The notes: generated from the sequence alone by a model not told the origin. A stretch of 64,000 nucleotides of DNA from Variovorax sp. PAMC26660 (GCF_014302995.1 NZ_CP060295.1:4579501-4643500); one strand, 5' to 3'; counted from the first letter of the stretch, positions 50,266 to 59,816 are shown. Made by a program: numbers and translations.

Positions 50266-52661
50266 TGGTCCGCAAAGACGATGAGCTCGAGCGGATGCGC
50301 GCAGAGAACGCCCGATTGGTCGGTCTGCTGGAAACCCATGGCATCGCTTGGCGGGAGCCCGAATTCGCCATCGCGCATTCCGCACCCGTTGCATTGGGCA
50401 CCACAGAGAAGATCGCACTTTTTCGTCGCCTGTTCCAGGGCCGCACCGATGTTTATCCTGTCCGCTGGGAGAGCAAGAGCGGCAAGGCCGGTTATGCGCC
50501 GGCGTGCGCGAACGAATGGCGCGCGGGCGTTTGTGAGAAGCCGCGCGTCAAATGCGCCGACTGTGGGCACCGGATGCTCGTGCCGCTGACAGACCAGACG
50601 ATCTACGATCATCTTTCTGGCCGTCAAACCATCGGTGCCTACGCACTGCTGGCAAATGACAACTGTCGTTTTCTGGCCGCAGATTTTGACGACGCGGATT
50701 GGCGTGCCGATGCACAGGCTTTCCTCCAGTCCTGTCGTGACCTTGGGGTGCCTGCCGCACTGGAAGTCTCACGGTCAGGCAACGGCGCCCACGCCTGGGT
50801 GTTTTTCTCGTCGGAAGTATCGGCGCGGGACGCACGACGACTCGGCACGGCCATCATCAGCCATACCTGTGCCCGCACCCGGCAGCTGAAACTCGAATCC
50901 TACGACCGCCTGTTTCCGAACCAGGACACGATGCCCAAGGGCGGGTTCGGAAATTTGATCGCCCTGCCGTTGCAAAAGGTGCCTCGAGAGAGCGGGCGTA
51001 GCGTGTTCGTCAACGATGCATTGCAGCCCTACGCAGACCAGTGGAACTTCCTCGCGTCGGTCACTCCAATGGCGCCGCATGACATCGAGCCGACGATCTT
51101 GCGCGCCACAGGCGGTTCGCACCCGCTCGATGTCACCTTCATCACCGAGGAGGATCAGCAAGAGCCTTGGAAACGCACAGCACAATCCAAACAAAAAATC
51201 CAAGGCCCGATGCCGTCATCGCTGACGGTCGTTCAGTCCAACCTGCTGTATTTCGACAAGGCGCAACTTCCGCAAGCGTTGGCGAATCGCTTGATCCGGC
51301 TGGCCGCTTTCCAGAACCCCGAGTTTCACAAGGCGCAGGCGATGCGCCTGCCAGTGTGGAATGAGCCGCGTGTGATCGGCTGTGCCGAGAATTTTCCTGG
51401 ACACATTGCTCTCCCGCGCGGCTGCCTGGATGCCGCCGTTGCGCTCTTGCGTGAGAACAGGATTCGTTGCGACCTGCAGGACGATCGCTTCGTTGGCGAA
51501 ACTCTGCATGCGAGCTTCGCCGGCACGTTGCGGCACGATCAGGAGAGCGCGGTCACCGCCATGCTCCTGCATGACACAGGGATCCTGTGCGCGCCGACCG
51601 CATTTGGCAAAACCGTCATCGCCGCGGCGATGATTGCCCGCCGCAGCGTCAACACGCTCGTGCTGGTGCACCGCACCGAGTTGCTCAAGCAATGGCAAGA
51701 GCGCTTGCGAACTTTTCTGGCTTTCGATGGGGACGACAAGAAGAAATCGATCGGCTCGATCGGAGGCGGCAAGGCCAAGCCGACCGGCAGGATCGATGTT
51801 GCGTTGATGCAGTCCCTGTACCGACAGGGGGAGGCCAGCGAGATCGTTGAAAACTATGGACAGGTGATGGTTGACGAGTGTCATCACCTCTCCGCGTTTT
51901 CATTCGAAGCCATCCTGAAACGGGCCAAAGCCAGGTACGTGTTGGGGTTGACGGCAACGCCTGTCCGACGCGACGGGCGGCAGCCCATCATCTTCATGCA
52001 GTGCGGGCCTATTCGGCACACTGCCGTGCGGCCGGCAGGCGCGCCACAAACCCTGGAGGTGATTCCCCGATACCTGTCGGCGCACATTCCGCTTGCCGCC
52101 GATGCAGGCATCCAGGACGTGTTCCGGCACGTTGCCAACGACTCCGGTCGCACCCAGGCCATCGCCGACGAGATCGCGGACGCTTTTGCGCAAGGAAAAA
52201 AGGTGCTGGTACTGACCGAGCGCACCGAGCACCTGGACGCGATCGGCATGGCGTTGGCAGATCGCATCTCGACGCTGTTCACGCTGCATGGGCGCATGCC
52301 GAAGAAGCAGCGCACAGCTTTGATCGCCGAGCTGGAAGCATTGCCGCCCGACGCACCGCGCGTGCTGTTGTCTACCGGCAAGCTGGTTGGCGAGGGCTTC
52401 GATCACCCCCCGCTCGACACGCTGGTGCTTGCGATGCCCATTTCCTGGAAAGGCACGCTGCAGCAATACGCGGGGCGCCTTCACCGAGAGCACGCCGACA
52501 AAACACATGTCCGCGTAATTGATTTCGTGGACGCTGGGCATCCTGCGTTGTTGCGCATGTGGGATCGGCGCCGAAAAGGCTATCAGGCCATGGGCTACAG
52601 GTTCGCCGCACCAATGCCCACCAGCGGTAGTCTGGACTTCGATGCGGTGGGAGCGACGTAG
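50265..52661 (+). CDS. TOTE-type conflict protein: archaeo-eukaryotic primase plus SF2 helicase
   Basis: A 798-residue protein. A short N-terminal coiled coil (DDELERMRAENARLVGLL) and a Cys cluster (CANEWRAGVCEKPRVKCADC, 81-100) precede the primase domain: LAADFDDADW (D140, D142) and SRSGNGAHAWVFF (170-181), with a KGGFGNLIALPLQ block. The second half is a superfamily-2 helicase: PTAFGKTVIAAAM (Walker A), VMVDECHHLS (DECH), GLTATPVRRDG, and the C-terminal RecA lobe with STGKLVGEGFDHPPLDTLVLAMP and QYAGRLHRE. This is the TOTE-type module found in mobile conflict systems. ATG 50265 is preferred over an adjacent GTG. Confidence 0.86.
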   Translation: MVRKDDELERMRAENARLVGLLETHGIAWREPEFAIAHSAPVALGTTEKIALFRRLFQGRTDVYPVRWESKSGKAGYAPACANEWRAGVCEKPRVKCADCGHRMLVPLTDQTIYDHLSGRQTIGAYALLANDNCRFLAADFDDADWRADAQAFLQSCRDLGVPAALEVSRSGNGAHAWVFFSSEVSARDARRLGTAIISHTCARTRQLKLESYDRLFPNQDTMPKGGFGNLIALPLQKVPRESGRSVFVNDALQPYADQWNFLASVTPMAPHDIEPTILRATGGSHPLDVTFITEEDQQEPWKRTAQSKQKIQGPMPSSLTVVQSNLLYFDKAQLPQALANRLIRLAAFQNPEFHKAQAMRLPVWNEPRVIGCAENFPGHIALPRGCLDAAVALLRENRIRCDLQDDRFVGETLHASFAGTLRHDQESAVTAMLLHDTGILCAPTAFGKTVIAAAMIARRSVNTLVLVHRTELLKQWQERLRTFLAFDGDDKKKSIGSIGGGKAKPTGRIDVALMQSLYRQGEASEIVENYGQVMVDECHHLSAFSFEAILKRAKARYVLGLTATPVRRDGRQPIIFMQCGPIRHTAVRPAGAPQTLEVIPRYLSAHIPLAADAGIQDVFRHVANDSGRTQAIADEIADAFAQGKKVLVLTERTEHLDAIGMALADRISTLFTLHGRMPKKQRTALIAELEALPPDAPRVLLSTGKLVGEGFDHPPLDTLVLAMPISWKGTLQQYAGRLHREHADKTHVRVIDFVDAGHPALLRMWDRRRKGYQAMGYRFAAPMPTSGSLDFDAVGAT

Positions 52662-52739
52662 ACGGTTCTTCCAAGGGCCATGATCGTTTTTTTTGGGCGT
52701 TCGACAAAATTTGCCGTGCACCCGATTGGACATTCGGGC

Positions 52740-53651
52740 CTATGCGCCGGCGCCATTGTCGGAGGGCAGGGCCCGTACGATGGCCTCGAACTCAGTGAGT
52801 ACCGTGGCCTGCTTCTTCTGAAGGAACTTGGCGATGGCGCTGTTGTTCAGCAGGCGTTTCAAGTACCCGCCTGCCAAAACCAGCAGAAACCTGTCCTGAC
52901 CGTAGTCTTGCTCCAGCAGCTTGTACTTGGCGTGCACATTCCCCATCTCGCGTTCCATCAGTTCCATCTGAGAGGGGCTAAGACCCTTGAGCTTCCTCGG
53001 CTTGTTTACCAGCAATGCATTCGGAGGTGTCATGCCCAACAGCGCCTGAGCATATGCAACGGTGAAGCTGTTCGCCGCGATCATCAATTCCGCGCACTCG
53101 ACCTGACGCGTAGGCTTCATCTTGCGCAGCACGCGGCTTATCTCGGCAGAGAATTGTTGGTCTTTGAGCAGATGCGCGGCCTCCGGGCAGATGCCATCGA
53201 GCAATTTGTACTTCTTGAGCACCTGACTGGCATCCAGATCCATTGCTTCGGCCAGTTTTTCCAGGGAGACGCCCCTTTCAACCGCGCGCCGGATCATCAC
53301 ATGCTCCTGGATGGAGGTCACGCGATTGATCCGGTTGTTGTATGTGAAGCTCTCGTCGTCTATCGCCAACAGACAAGGCGCGTCGATGAAGCCCAACGCC
53401 TTCAATGCCATCAGGCGCAGGTGGCCGTCCAGCAGAACGTAGAGCTCTGATCCGGCCGCAGGCATTGCCAAGGTCAATGGCTCGATCAAGCCGATGGCAT
53501 TGATGGTTGCCTTGATCTGTTTGAACTTGCGCGTCGTCTCCAATTCCGGGGCAAGCTTACGCGTCGGCAAAATCTTTTCGAACGGAATCGTCATGGGCTC
53601 AGGCACGAAGCCCAGCGAGGATGCCGGTGGTGATGGTGGCTGTCGTTTCAT
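52740..53651 (-). CDS. ParB-like protein with RepB C-terminal domain
   Basis: A 303-residue protein. The ParB N-terminal fold contains PFEKILPTRKLAPELETTRKFKQIKATINAIGLIEPLTL and ELYVLLDGHLRLMALKALG; an HTH lies at about 120-150 (SIQEHVMIRRAVERGVSLEKLAEAMDLDASQVLKKYKLL). The C-terminal half is the RepB type (AEISRVLRKMKPTRQVECAELMIAANSFTVAYAQALL). It is last in a four-gene minus-strand operon (zinc-finger protein, recombinase, ParB, RepB-like) and overlaps the ParB gene by four bases. Confidence 0.85.
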   Translation of the reverse strand: MKRQPPSPPASSLGFVPEPMTIPFEKILPTRKLAPELETTRKFKQIKATINAIGLIEPLTLAMPAAGSELYVLLDGHLRLMALKALGFIDAPCLLAIDDESFTYNNRINRVTSIQEHVMIRRAVERGVSLEKLAEAMDLDASQVLKKYKLLDGICPEAAHLLKDQQFSAEISRVLRKMKPTRQVECAELMIAANSFTVAYAQALLGMTPPNALLVNKPRKLKGLSPSQMELMEREMGNVHAKYKLLEQDYGQDRFLLVLAGGYLKRLLNNSAIAKFLQKKQATVLTEFEAIVRALPSDNGAGA

Positions 53652-54553
53652 GTTGGATGTCCTTTGGGCCAGACCCGTTCGGCCAAGAGTTCTGGCAGCG
53701 TGTCCAGCCCTTCCGCACGAAGCAAGGTTGCAAAGTGCTCGTCGGCATACAACTGCCGCAGCGCTTGGGTGATGAAGAGAACGCCCTGCTGAGCAAAATC
53801 CGCTCTCTTGATCAGCAGTTTCTGCCGCTCCATCTCTTTCTGATAGGTGCGGACCAGGCTCGACGACGTGATCCCTGCACCCTTGTTTCGCGGCAGTGAC
53901 CGCGCCATTGACCGCCCCAGTGTCTTGCGCCGTTGAACGAGGCGTTGTGCCTGCGTCAATTGATTTCCGCGCAACTGGCCTGATTCATAGGCCTCCTGCA
54001 AGGCGGTCTGCAAGCTCTTGTCATCGTCACCGGCATTGGCGATCATCAGCGCCACGTTGAGCGCGATCTTGCCCGTCCCGACCGCTGCAAGCAAACGTTG
54101 TTCGCCGTTGGTGATCAGGTTCAGAAGGCCGCTGACGTACTCAGGGCTCAGCCCCGTCTTGGCAGCGATGGCCTTCTTGTCATGGCCCTGTGCGCGCAGG
54201 CGATCAATCCCATCAAGCAGTTCAAGCGGCGAGTATTTGCGCCTGGCGATGTTCTCCGCCAAGCTCATGATGAAGGCTTCCTCGTCAGACGCTTCAATGA
54301 CATGGGCGGGGATTCGGGCATGGCCGAGCAGGCCGAATGCCTTGAACCGCCCCTCACCGCAGACCAGCAGGAAATGGGGACTGCCGTCCGGCTTCGGGCG
54401 CGGTGTCACCGTGATCGGTTTCTTCAGGCCCAAGACCCGAATGTTCTCAACGATGGCTTCAAAAGCTTGGGCGTTGCGCTCGCGCGAGTTGAGCACTTCA
54501 ATCTGGGCCAGCGGAATTTGCTGCAGGCTGCCGGGGCGGTGGTCACGACTCAT
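53648..54553 (-). CDS. ParB-family protein
   Basis: A 301-residue protein. SLQQIPLAQIEVLNSRERNAQAFEAIVENIRVLGLKKPITV and LLVCGEGRFKAFGLLGHARIPA are the ParB NTPase-like blocks; AFIMSLAENIARRKYSPLELLDGIDRL contains the ENxxR..ySP motif. An HTH follows (DKKAIAAKTGLSPEYVSGLLNLI). It acts with the second ParB and the recombinase; the DNA site is unknown. Confidence 0.88.
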   Translation of the reverse strand: MSRDHRPGSLQQIPLAQIEVLNSRERNAQAFEAIVENIRVLGLKKPITVTPRPKPDGSPHFLLVCGEGRFKAFGLLGHARIPAHVIEASDEEAFIMSLAENIARRKYSPLELLDGIDRLRAQGHDKKAIAAKTGLSPEYVSGLLNLITNGEQRLLAAVGTGKIALNVALMIANAGDDDKSLQTALQEAYESGQLRGNQLTQAQRLVQRRKTLGRSMARSLPRNKGAGITSSSLVRTYQKEMERQKLLIKRADFAQQGVLFITQALRQLYADEHFATLLRAEGLDTLPELLAERVWPKGHPT

Positions 54554-54563
54554 GCTTTGTTCC

Positions 54564-56141
54564 TCATGCGGCGCGATTCAGGCGCACACGCTTGGCCATG
54601 CTGTAAAGGTAGTCGAGCGTGTCAAAGCGGTAGCTCTCAATCTCGATGGCGTTCTGCTCGGCCATCTGGAGACCATCGCCACCGAAATCCAGCCGTGGCA
54701 GCAAGTAGTAGTCCAGCACCTCACGATTGGTGCGTTCGAGGCGCACGACGACCGTGATGTCGGGGACGAGGCCCGTGTCAAAGCGCGGTTTCCAGCGCAG
54801 TCGCCCCGATCCGAGTTGATGACAGCGGGCCAGCACGATGGAAATGGTGAGCTCGTTGTTCAACCGCAGCAAGTCGGTGGTCGGATCGCGTTGGACGTGA
54901 CCGCCAACAAGTGCGATCTGCTGTTCGGTCTGATGGACGATCTCGGGATGCATGCGTCGCAGCCACTGGTTGATTTCGATGTAGCGGTAGTCACGGTCGG
55001 GTGAAAACCCGACGGCGTCGTAGGCGCGAATCAAGCTCCCGAAGTGATGCACGTAGGTCGCGGTCGACGGCATGCCCTCGGTCTCGTCGATCACCAGCCC
55101 GGACAAGAAACCGCGCTGCGCAAGCAGGTGCCGCAGCCTCTCAAGCAACTCCCCGCGGCTGTAGCGGTGGCTGCGCGCGCGCAGGATGCCCTGCGCCACG
55201 TAGAAGCGCGCTGGCGCCACCACGGCGACGAAAGCCGCTTCCTTGCGAACCCATGCGTCCGGCGTGTTGGCCACCCGGGTCTGCTTGAGCTTGAAGGAGA
55301 CGCGGTTGTAGACGTTGTTGCCGATGTACTTTTCATTGCTCAGCACCTCCTGCACCGTGGCCCGCGTCCAGGCCCGCTGCAAGTCGGTCTGAATGCCCGC
55401 CGTGTTCAGGCGCGCCGCGATCTCGGTTTCTGTCAGTCCGTCATCGATGAACCAGCCATAGATGTCGTTGACGATCTGAACCTCGGCGTCCGGCCCGGGC
55501 ACCAGGATCACCCGATCGGTTTGCAGGCTCTTGTGTTCGCCGCGCGAGAGTTCCCCCTTGGTCGTGCCGCTCTGGTCGACGAGGACCCGACGCAGGCCGT
55601 AGCCGGCCGGCCCGCCTTGGCGAAATCCCTCTCGGATCAATCGACATTGCCCCGCAAAGACCTTGGTTGAGAGCTCACGGCTGTACTCACCAGCCATGGA
55701 GCGTTTGAGGCTCTTGATCAGATTGGACATGGCGTTGCCATTGTTTTCAAACTGCTCGGCGCAATACGCCACTTGGATTCCGGCGCGCCGGCAAACGAAT
55801 TCGTAATAGGCGCCTTCGTCGGTATCCTGAAAGCGTCCCCAGCGGCTGACGTCATAGACCAGGATCACCTGGAAATCGGTACTGCCGGCCTCGACGTCCT
55901 TGATCAGCTGCTGCAGGGCCTGACGACCATCGATGCGCAGCCCGCTCTTGCCTTCATCGGCGTAGGTACGCACGATTTTCAGGTTGTGCTCGCGCGCGTA
56001 CTCGTGGATCTTGTCGGCTTGGTTTTCGGTCGAATACTGCTGGTGCTCCGTGGACATGCGCACGTATTGGGCGGCGCGCGTGGGCGGAGGCAGATCATCG
56101 GGGTCAGGTTCTGCATGAGATCCGGTTGCGTTGAAATCCAT
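54564..56141 (-). CDS. Large serine recombinase
   Basis: A 525-residue recombinase. The catalytic domain holds AAQYVRMSTEHQQYSTENQ (Ser30), RTYADEGKSGLRIDGR and ILVYDVSRWGRF; the recombinase domain has GFRQGGPAGYGLRRVLVD and TRATVQEVLSNEKYIGNNVYNRV. The C-terminus (about 330-525) lacks the Cys zinc ribbon usual in phage integrases and is unlike them. It lies 10 bases before the ParB gene and directly after the zinc-finger gene. It is probably the mobility enzyme of this island segment. Confidence 0.9.
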   Translation of the reverse strand: MDFNATGSHAEPDPDDLPPPTRAAQYVRMSTEHQQYSTENQADKIHEYAREHNLKIVRTYADEGKSGLRIDGRQALQQLIKDVEAGSTDFQVILVYDVSRWGRFQDTDEGAYYEFVCRRAGIQVAYCAEQFENNGNAMSNLIKSLKRSMAGEYSRELSTKVFAGQCRLIREGFRQGGPAGYGLRRVLVDQSGTTKGELSRGEHKSLQTDRVILVPGPDAEVQIVNDIYGWFIDDGLTETEIAARLNTAGIQTDLQRAWTRATVQEVLSNEKYIGNNVYNRVSFKLKQTRVANTPDAWVRKEAAFVAVVAPARFYVAQGILRARSHRYSRGELLERLRHLLAQRGFLSGLVIDETEGMPSTATYVHHFGSLIRAYDAVGFSPDRDYRYIEINQWLRRMHPEIVHQTEQQIALVGGHVQRDPTTDLLRLNNELTISIVLARCHQLGSGRLRWKPRFDTGLVPDITVVVRLERTNREVLDYYLLPRLDFGGDGLQMAEQNAIEIESYRFDTLDYLYSMAKRVRLNRAA

Positions 56142-56157
56142 AAATCCGAGTGGCCGA

Positions 56158-56712
56158 TTACTGCTTTGTTGACCTCTTTCCGCTCATCGGCCTCTCGGGG
56201 GCGCAACCGTTTGCCCGCACCGATGTTGTGGAAAGCGCTGATACGGGAAGATAGGCTGCGAGTGGCGCAGCGTCGATACCGTCGTTCTTTGCGGAGGTGG
56301 GCCAAGTGCTTGATACGAAATGGATTTCGACCATGAAGGCGTCGTTCTTTGCAGGATCCATGGGCGCGATGGCCTGCACCCAGTAAAGCCCTGTTGGTAA
56401 AGGGATTTGTGAGGTTGACGCGTCTTTCTTGACAACCTGTGCCGCTTCGGACTTCGCAGGTGGTTCACCGGGGGGTGGCTGTGAATCGACGTTGCGCCGT
56501 TGGCGGTAGTGCCGCCAGTATTCGGGATGCTCGGCCACCCATTTCTTTTGTGCGTTGCGCTTGTTTTCGACGTAGTCGGGATCGGCGCGCAACTTGTGCC
56601 GCTGCCAGCGCAGTTTGCGTTCTCGCTGGCAGGCTGCTTCAGAGCAGAAGGCCTGATCGGGATTGGTCTTTAACCTGAACTGTTTGCCGCAGCAAGTGCA
56701 CTTGCGTTTCAT
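56158..56712 (-). CDS. Zinc-finger protein of the recombinase module
   Basis: A 184-residue protein with an N-terminal four-Cys finger (CTCCGKQF ... FCSEAACQRERK, about 4-28), then a basic helix (LRWQRHKLRADPDYVENKRNAQKKWVAEHPEYWRHYRQRR) known from many mobile-element proteins. The C-terminal 100 residues are low in recognisable structure. ATG 56712 gives the finger at the N-terminus. It is the first gene of the recombinase-ParB-RepB operon. Confidence 0.75.
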   Translation of the reverse strand: MKRKCTCCGKQFRLKTNPDQAFCSEAACQRERKLRWQRHKLRADPDYVENKRNAQKKWVAEHPEYWRHYRQRRNVDSQPPPGEPPAKSEAAQVVKKDASTSQIPLPTGLYWVQAIAPMDPAKNDAFMVEIHFVSSTWPTSAKNDGIDAAPLAAYLPVSALSTTSVRANGCAPERPMSGKRSTKQ

Positions 56713-56789
56713 GCCGGCCCTCCATGCCGTGCATAGTGAGCGGTTCCTTGCCACTGTTGGGAAAATGCACCCACAGGAGAGCACCAAAC

Positions 56790-57062
56790 ATGGTCGAGAC
56801 CGCAATTACCCTCATAGTGCTGAACGCCACCGGGATGGCTTATCTCGTGTTCCGCAGCTTCGGCACTGGGTACGGCACCAAGAAGGGAGGCAACGCGGCG
56901 GACCGCGAAGATCTACCGGCGGCAAATTTATGCATATCGATGATTATTTTTCGCCTTGCGGATCAAGCCACGACCATCGAGTTGATTTTTTTACTGCGAG
57001 ACGTAAGAAAATCCGACCACCCGATTTGCGCAACTGTGACATCCGCAGCTGAGCGCCAATGA
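56790..57062 (+). CDS. Small membrane protein upstream of qatA, possibly chimeric
   Basis: A 90-residue frame. Residues 1-45 (MVETAITLIVLNATGMAYLVFRSFGTGYGTKKGGN...) include one hydrophobic segment. After about 45 the base composition drops sharply and the protein becomes LCISMIIFRLADQATTIELIFLLRDVRK. The second half may be non-genic sequence joined to a truncated gene. It ends 19 bases before qatA. Confidence 0.4.
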   Translation: MVETAITLIVLNATGMAYLVFRSFGTGYGTKKGGNAADREDLPAANLCISMIIFRLADQATTIELIFLLRDVRKSDHPICATVTSAAERQ

Positions 57063-57081
57063 GGGCGGGAGGAACAAATCC

Positions 57082-58935
57082 GTGTGGCATGACAACGAGA
57101 CAACCATCGATTACCTCAACTTCGGGGTGATCGCGGACGCTTGCGCAAAACTGCTCCAGCAAACAAATGGGGCCCCCATCTCCATAGGCGTTTCTGGTGG
57201 TTGGGGCGTCGGAAAGTCATCGCTTATTCGGATGGTGGCTGCGAGGCTGAGTGCTTTCGCAGAGCCTGAGGAAAATACGTATGTGATCGTAACGTTCAAC
57301 CCTTGGCTCTACCAAGACTTCGAGGGAGCACGTAGCGCACTGTTACAAATCGTGGGTGACGAAGTGCTGCGACGGGCGGCCTCCGATGAGGGTTTGTTGA
57401 AAAAAGCCAAGCGGCTTTTGCAGCGTATCAATCTATTGCGACTGGTCCAGCTTGGCGGCGAAGCTGCTGCGACCATTGCCACAGGAATTCCGGTTGGCCT
57501 GGTGGGGCGCGCGATCGTGAAATTTGGCAGCGTCTTTAAAAGCGAAGGAGATGGGAACTCGTCCGACGGTGACGAGGATTCCGACGCAGGTGGTGGATTT
57601 GATTTGTTGAAAGCAGCTGAGCCGATCTCGCTGCCTGGGGAAATTCAAGCCTTCCGCGATGCGCTCGAAGAACTGCTTGAGGAACTAAAGATAACGCTGG
57701 TGGTCTTCGTCGACGACCTGGATCGGTGTCTTCCCAAGACAGCGATCGCGACGCTCGAGTCGATTCGCTTGTTGCTTTTTCTCAAGCGGAGTGCTTTTGT
57801 GCTGGCCGCAGACAATGACTTCATCAAAGGTGCAGTACGCGTCCACTTCGAGGGGACCGGCATCACCAATGACATTGCAACGAACTACTTCGATAAGCTC
57901 ATTCAAGTTCCTTTGCATGTCCCACGTCTTGGCGTGAACGAAGCCAAAGCCTACCTCGCTCTTTTGCTGATGGAACGAGCTTTCGCCGATGGGTATTTTG
58001 ATAAAAACAGATTCGACCGTGCCCTCACTGCAGTTCCCGAACGACTGAGGACAAGCTGGCGAGGAGATGCTGTCACGACCGATTTCCTCCAAAGTCTTGT
58101 TGGCATTGGCGATGAGCGAATGGTAGGGCTGATGCGGCTGGCAGAAGATTTGGCACCGCTGCTGACGCAATCGACTTCCGTCAACGCAAATCCTCGTTTG
58201 ATGAAGCGGTTTTTGAACACCGTTTTTCTGCGATTCGCCCTCGCAGCGCCGCAAGGTATTGAGCTTGATGTTCAGGAGCTTGCCAAATGGCACCTTTTGG
58301 AGCGATGCGACGAATCTCTTGCGAATGCGCTCGGGGCACTGGTAACGTCGGCTTCAGATGGCCGGATCGAAGCGCTTCGTGTTGCCGAAGCTGCGGTCCA
58401 CGAAGGGGCACCGTTGACGGACCCATTCAAGGACAATGCGTTCACCAAGGAGTGGCTGCAGTTGCAACCCGCGCTCGGTGAAATTGATCTGCGGCCATTG
58501 CTTCATCTGAGCCGAGACACCGCCACTCGTGACTTCGGTGCCGACAACATGACGCCAGAGGGGCGTGCACTGCGAGACGCGCTGTTGGTCGCAACGGGCG
58601 GCAACGCACCGCTCACGCAAGCGATCCAGGCCGCCGGGGCCGTTCAAGCGGGATTGGCGATGGACAAAGCGTGGCAACTCAAAGCGCCGAAACGAACGTG
58701 GCGGCAAGTAGCGGACATCGTTTTGCTGGTGGAGCTGTGCAAGGTTTTTCCTGAGCTCAGCGCCAAAGCCAGTTCACTCCTGAGCCAAGCGCCGGTCGGT
58801 AGCATTGGGCCCGGGATCATTCCGCTGTTGCACGCGCAAGTGTGGGCCCGGCCTATCTTGGACACTTGGGCAGATGCGACAGGTGTAGCCCAGCCTGTCA
58901 AGAAAGCGATTCTCGCCAAGAAAGCAGGTCACTGA
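57082..58935 (+). CDS. qatA: QatA, KAP-family P-loop NTPase of the Qat defence system
   Basis: A 617-residue KAP ATPase. Walker A is GWGVGKSS (40-47), a KAP-specific FNPWLYQDFEGARSALLQ block follows, and Walker B is LVVFVDDLDRCLP (about 205-217). A hydrophobic insert lies near 120-155 (LGGEAAATIATGIPVGLVG). The C-terminal half is helical. GTG 57082 has GGGAGGA nine bases upstream. Its stop overlaps the qatB ATG by one base. In Qat, all four proteins are needed against phage; the mechanism is not settled. Confidence 0.93.
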   Translation: MWHDNETTIDYLNFGVIADACAKLLQQTNGAPISIGVSGGWGVGKSSLIRMVAARLSAFAEPEENTYVIVTFNPWLYQDFEGARSALLQIVGDEVLRRAASDEGLLKKAKRLLQRINLLRLVQLGGEAAATIATGIPVGLVGRAIVKFGSVFKSEGDGNSSDGDEDSDAGGGFDLLKAAEPISLPGEIQAFRDALEELLEELKITLVVFVDDLDRCLPKTAIATLESIRLLLFLKRSAFVLAADNDFIKGAVRVHFEGTGITNDIATNYFDKLIQVPLHVPRLGVNEAKAYLALLLMERAFADGYFDKNRFDRALTAVPERLRTSWRGDAVTTDFLQSLVGIGDERMVGLMRLAEDLAPLLTQSTSVNANPRLMKRFLNTVFLRFALAAPQGIELDVQELAKWHLLERCDESLANALGALVTSASDGRIEALRVAEAAVHEGAPLTDPFKDNAFTKEWLQLQPALGEIDLRPLLHLSRDTATRDFGADNMTPEGRALRDALLVATGGNAPLTQAIQAAGAVQAGLAMDKAWQLKAPKRTWRQVADIVLLVELCKVFPELSAKASSLLSQAPVGSIGPGIIPLLHAQVWARPILDTWADATGVAQPVKKAILAKKAGH

Positions 58936-59816
58936 TGGGCACTTCGACTTCAAGTAAAGGTGGCGGAGCGAGATCTCCGTTTGACCCAGAGTGGTTGTCT
59001 CCTGCGGCCGGTGCGGAATCGGGCGGAGGGTCTGATGTCGCCACGGACACGGGCAGCGCCGATAGCGGTGACAACGATGGAGCAGCTGGCGACGATAGTC
59101 AAGACGCGCCAAACAGTGCCGCCCTTTCAGGAGCAGATGGGCCTGACGCTCCCGCTGCACCTGCCCCCGGTCGTCGCTTTGCTGCTGCCAGGACGAACAT
59201 GTCGGCCTACCTTTCTGGTGGCGGCCGGGAGTCCCTGCGTTCCGCCGCGAAAAACATGGTCAATAGGGGCATGGGCGGGCCCCGGCGGGCGGCATCTACG
59301 ATGCGTGGAACCTCGCAGGGAGCCGGACAACTTGGTCAATTTCTTGCCTCTGCCCGAGATGGAACTGATCCCAGGGTGGTCGATTGGGTGCAGCGTGTCA
59401 GAGGTTCAAACCTCTCCGCCGGCGACTTGATCTTGGAGTTGGTGAAGGAGGTTCTTCCTGATACGGGCAGCGTTGACGACGAGTCGCTACGCAATGCCGC
59501 CGCGGAGGCGTTGGGGAAGCTCTACGAGACTGCACCTGACGTTGATGTCTTCAATTTGAACAACGATCAAATCGCAGAAGTGATCGGGTTGACGATTGCC
59601 AACGATGTATGCAACCGGATGGATCTGCAGCTGGGGCAGACCTACGAGCGGCTCAAGTTCGATCCTCAGCAGGTGCAGTTGTATCGAAACGATGTGAAGG
59701 AGTACGTTCACGCCGAAGTTCGTGTGGTGATGGAGCGTCACAGCGCTCTGCGCATGGACCCGCAACGCCTCGCCAAAGAAGTCTTGGCTTCGACCTTGGA
59801 GGTATTCGCAGAATGA
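58935..59816 (+). CDS. qatB: QatB defence protein
   Basis: A 293-residue protein beginning MGTSTSSKGGG, the hallmark N-terminus of QatB. Residues about 10-90 are low-complexity (DTGSADSGDNDGAAGDDSQDAPN); the conserved C-terminal part (about 105-293) is helical (RESLRSAAKNMVNRGMGG, ILELVKEVLPDTGSVDDESLRNAAAEALGKLYE). It has no known catalytic motif. It overlaps qatA and qatC, so the four genes are one operon. Confidence 0.88.
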   Translation: MGTSTSSKGGGARSPFDPEWLSPAAGAESGGGSDVATDTGSADSGDNDGAAGDDSQDAPNSAALSGADGPDAPAAPAPGRRFAAARTNMSAYLSGGGRESLRSAAKNMVNRGMGGPRRAASTMRGTSQGAGQLGQFLASARDGTDPRVVDWVQRVRGSNLSAGDLILELVKEVLPDTGSVDDESLRNAAAEALGKLYETAPDVDVFNLNNDQIAEVIGLTIANDVCNRMDLQLGQTYERLKFDPQQVQLYRNDVKEYVHAEVRVVMERHSALRMDPQRLAKEVLASTLEVFAE

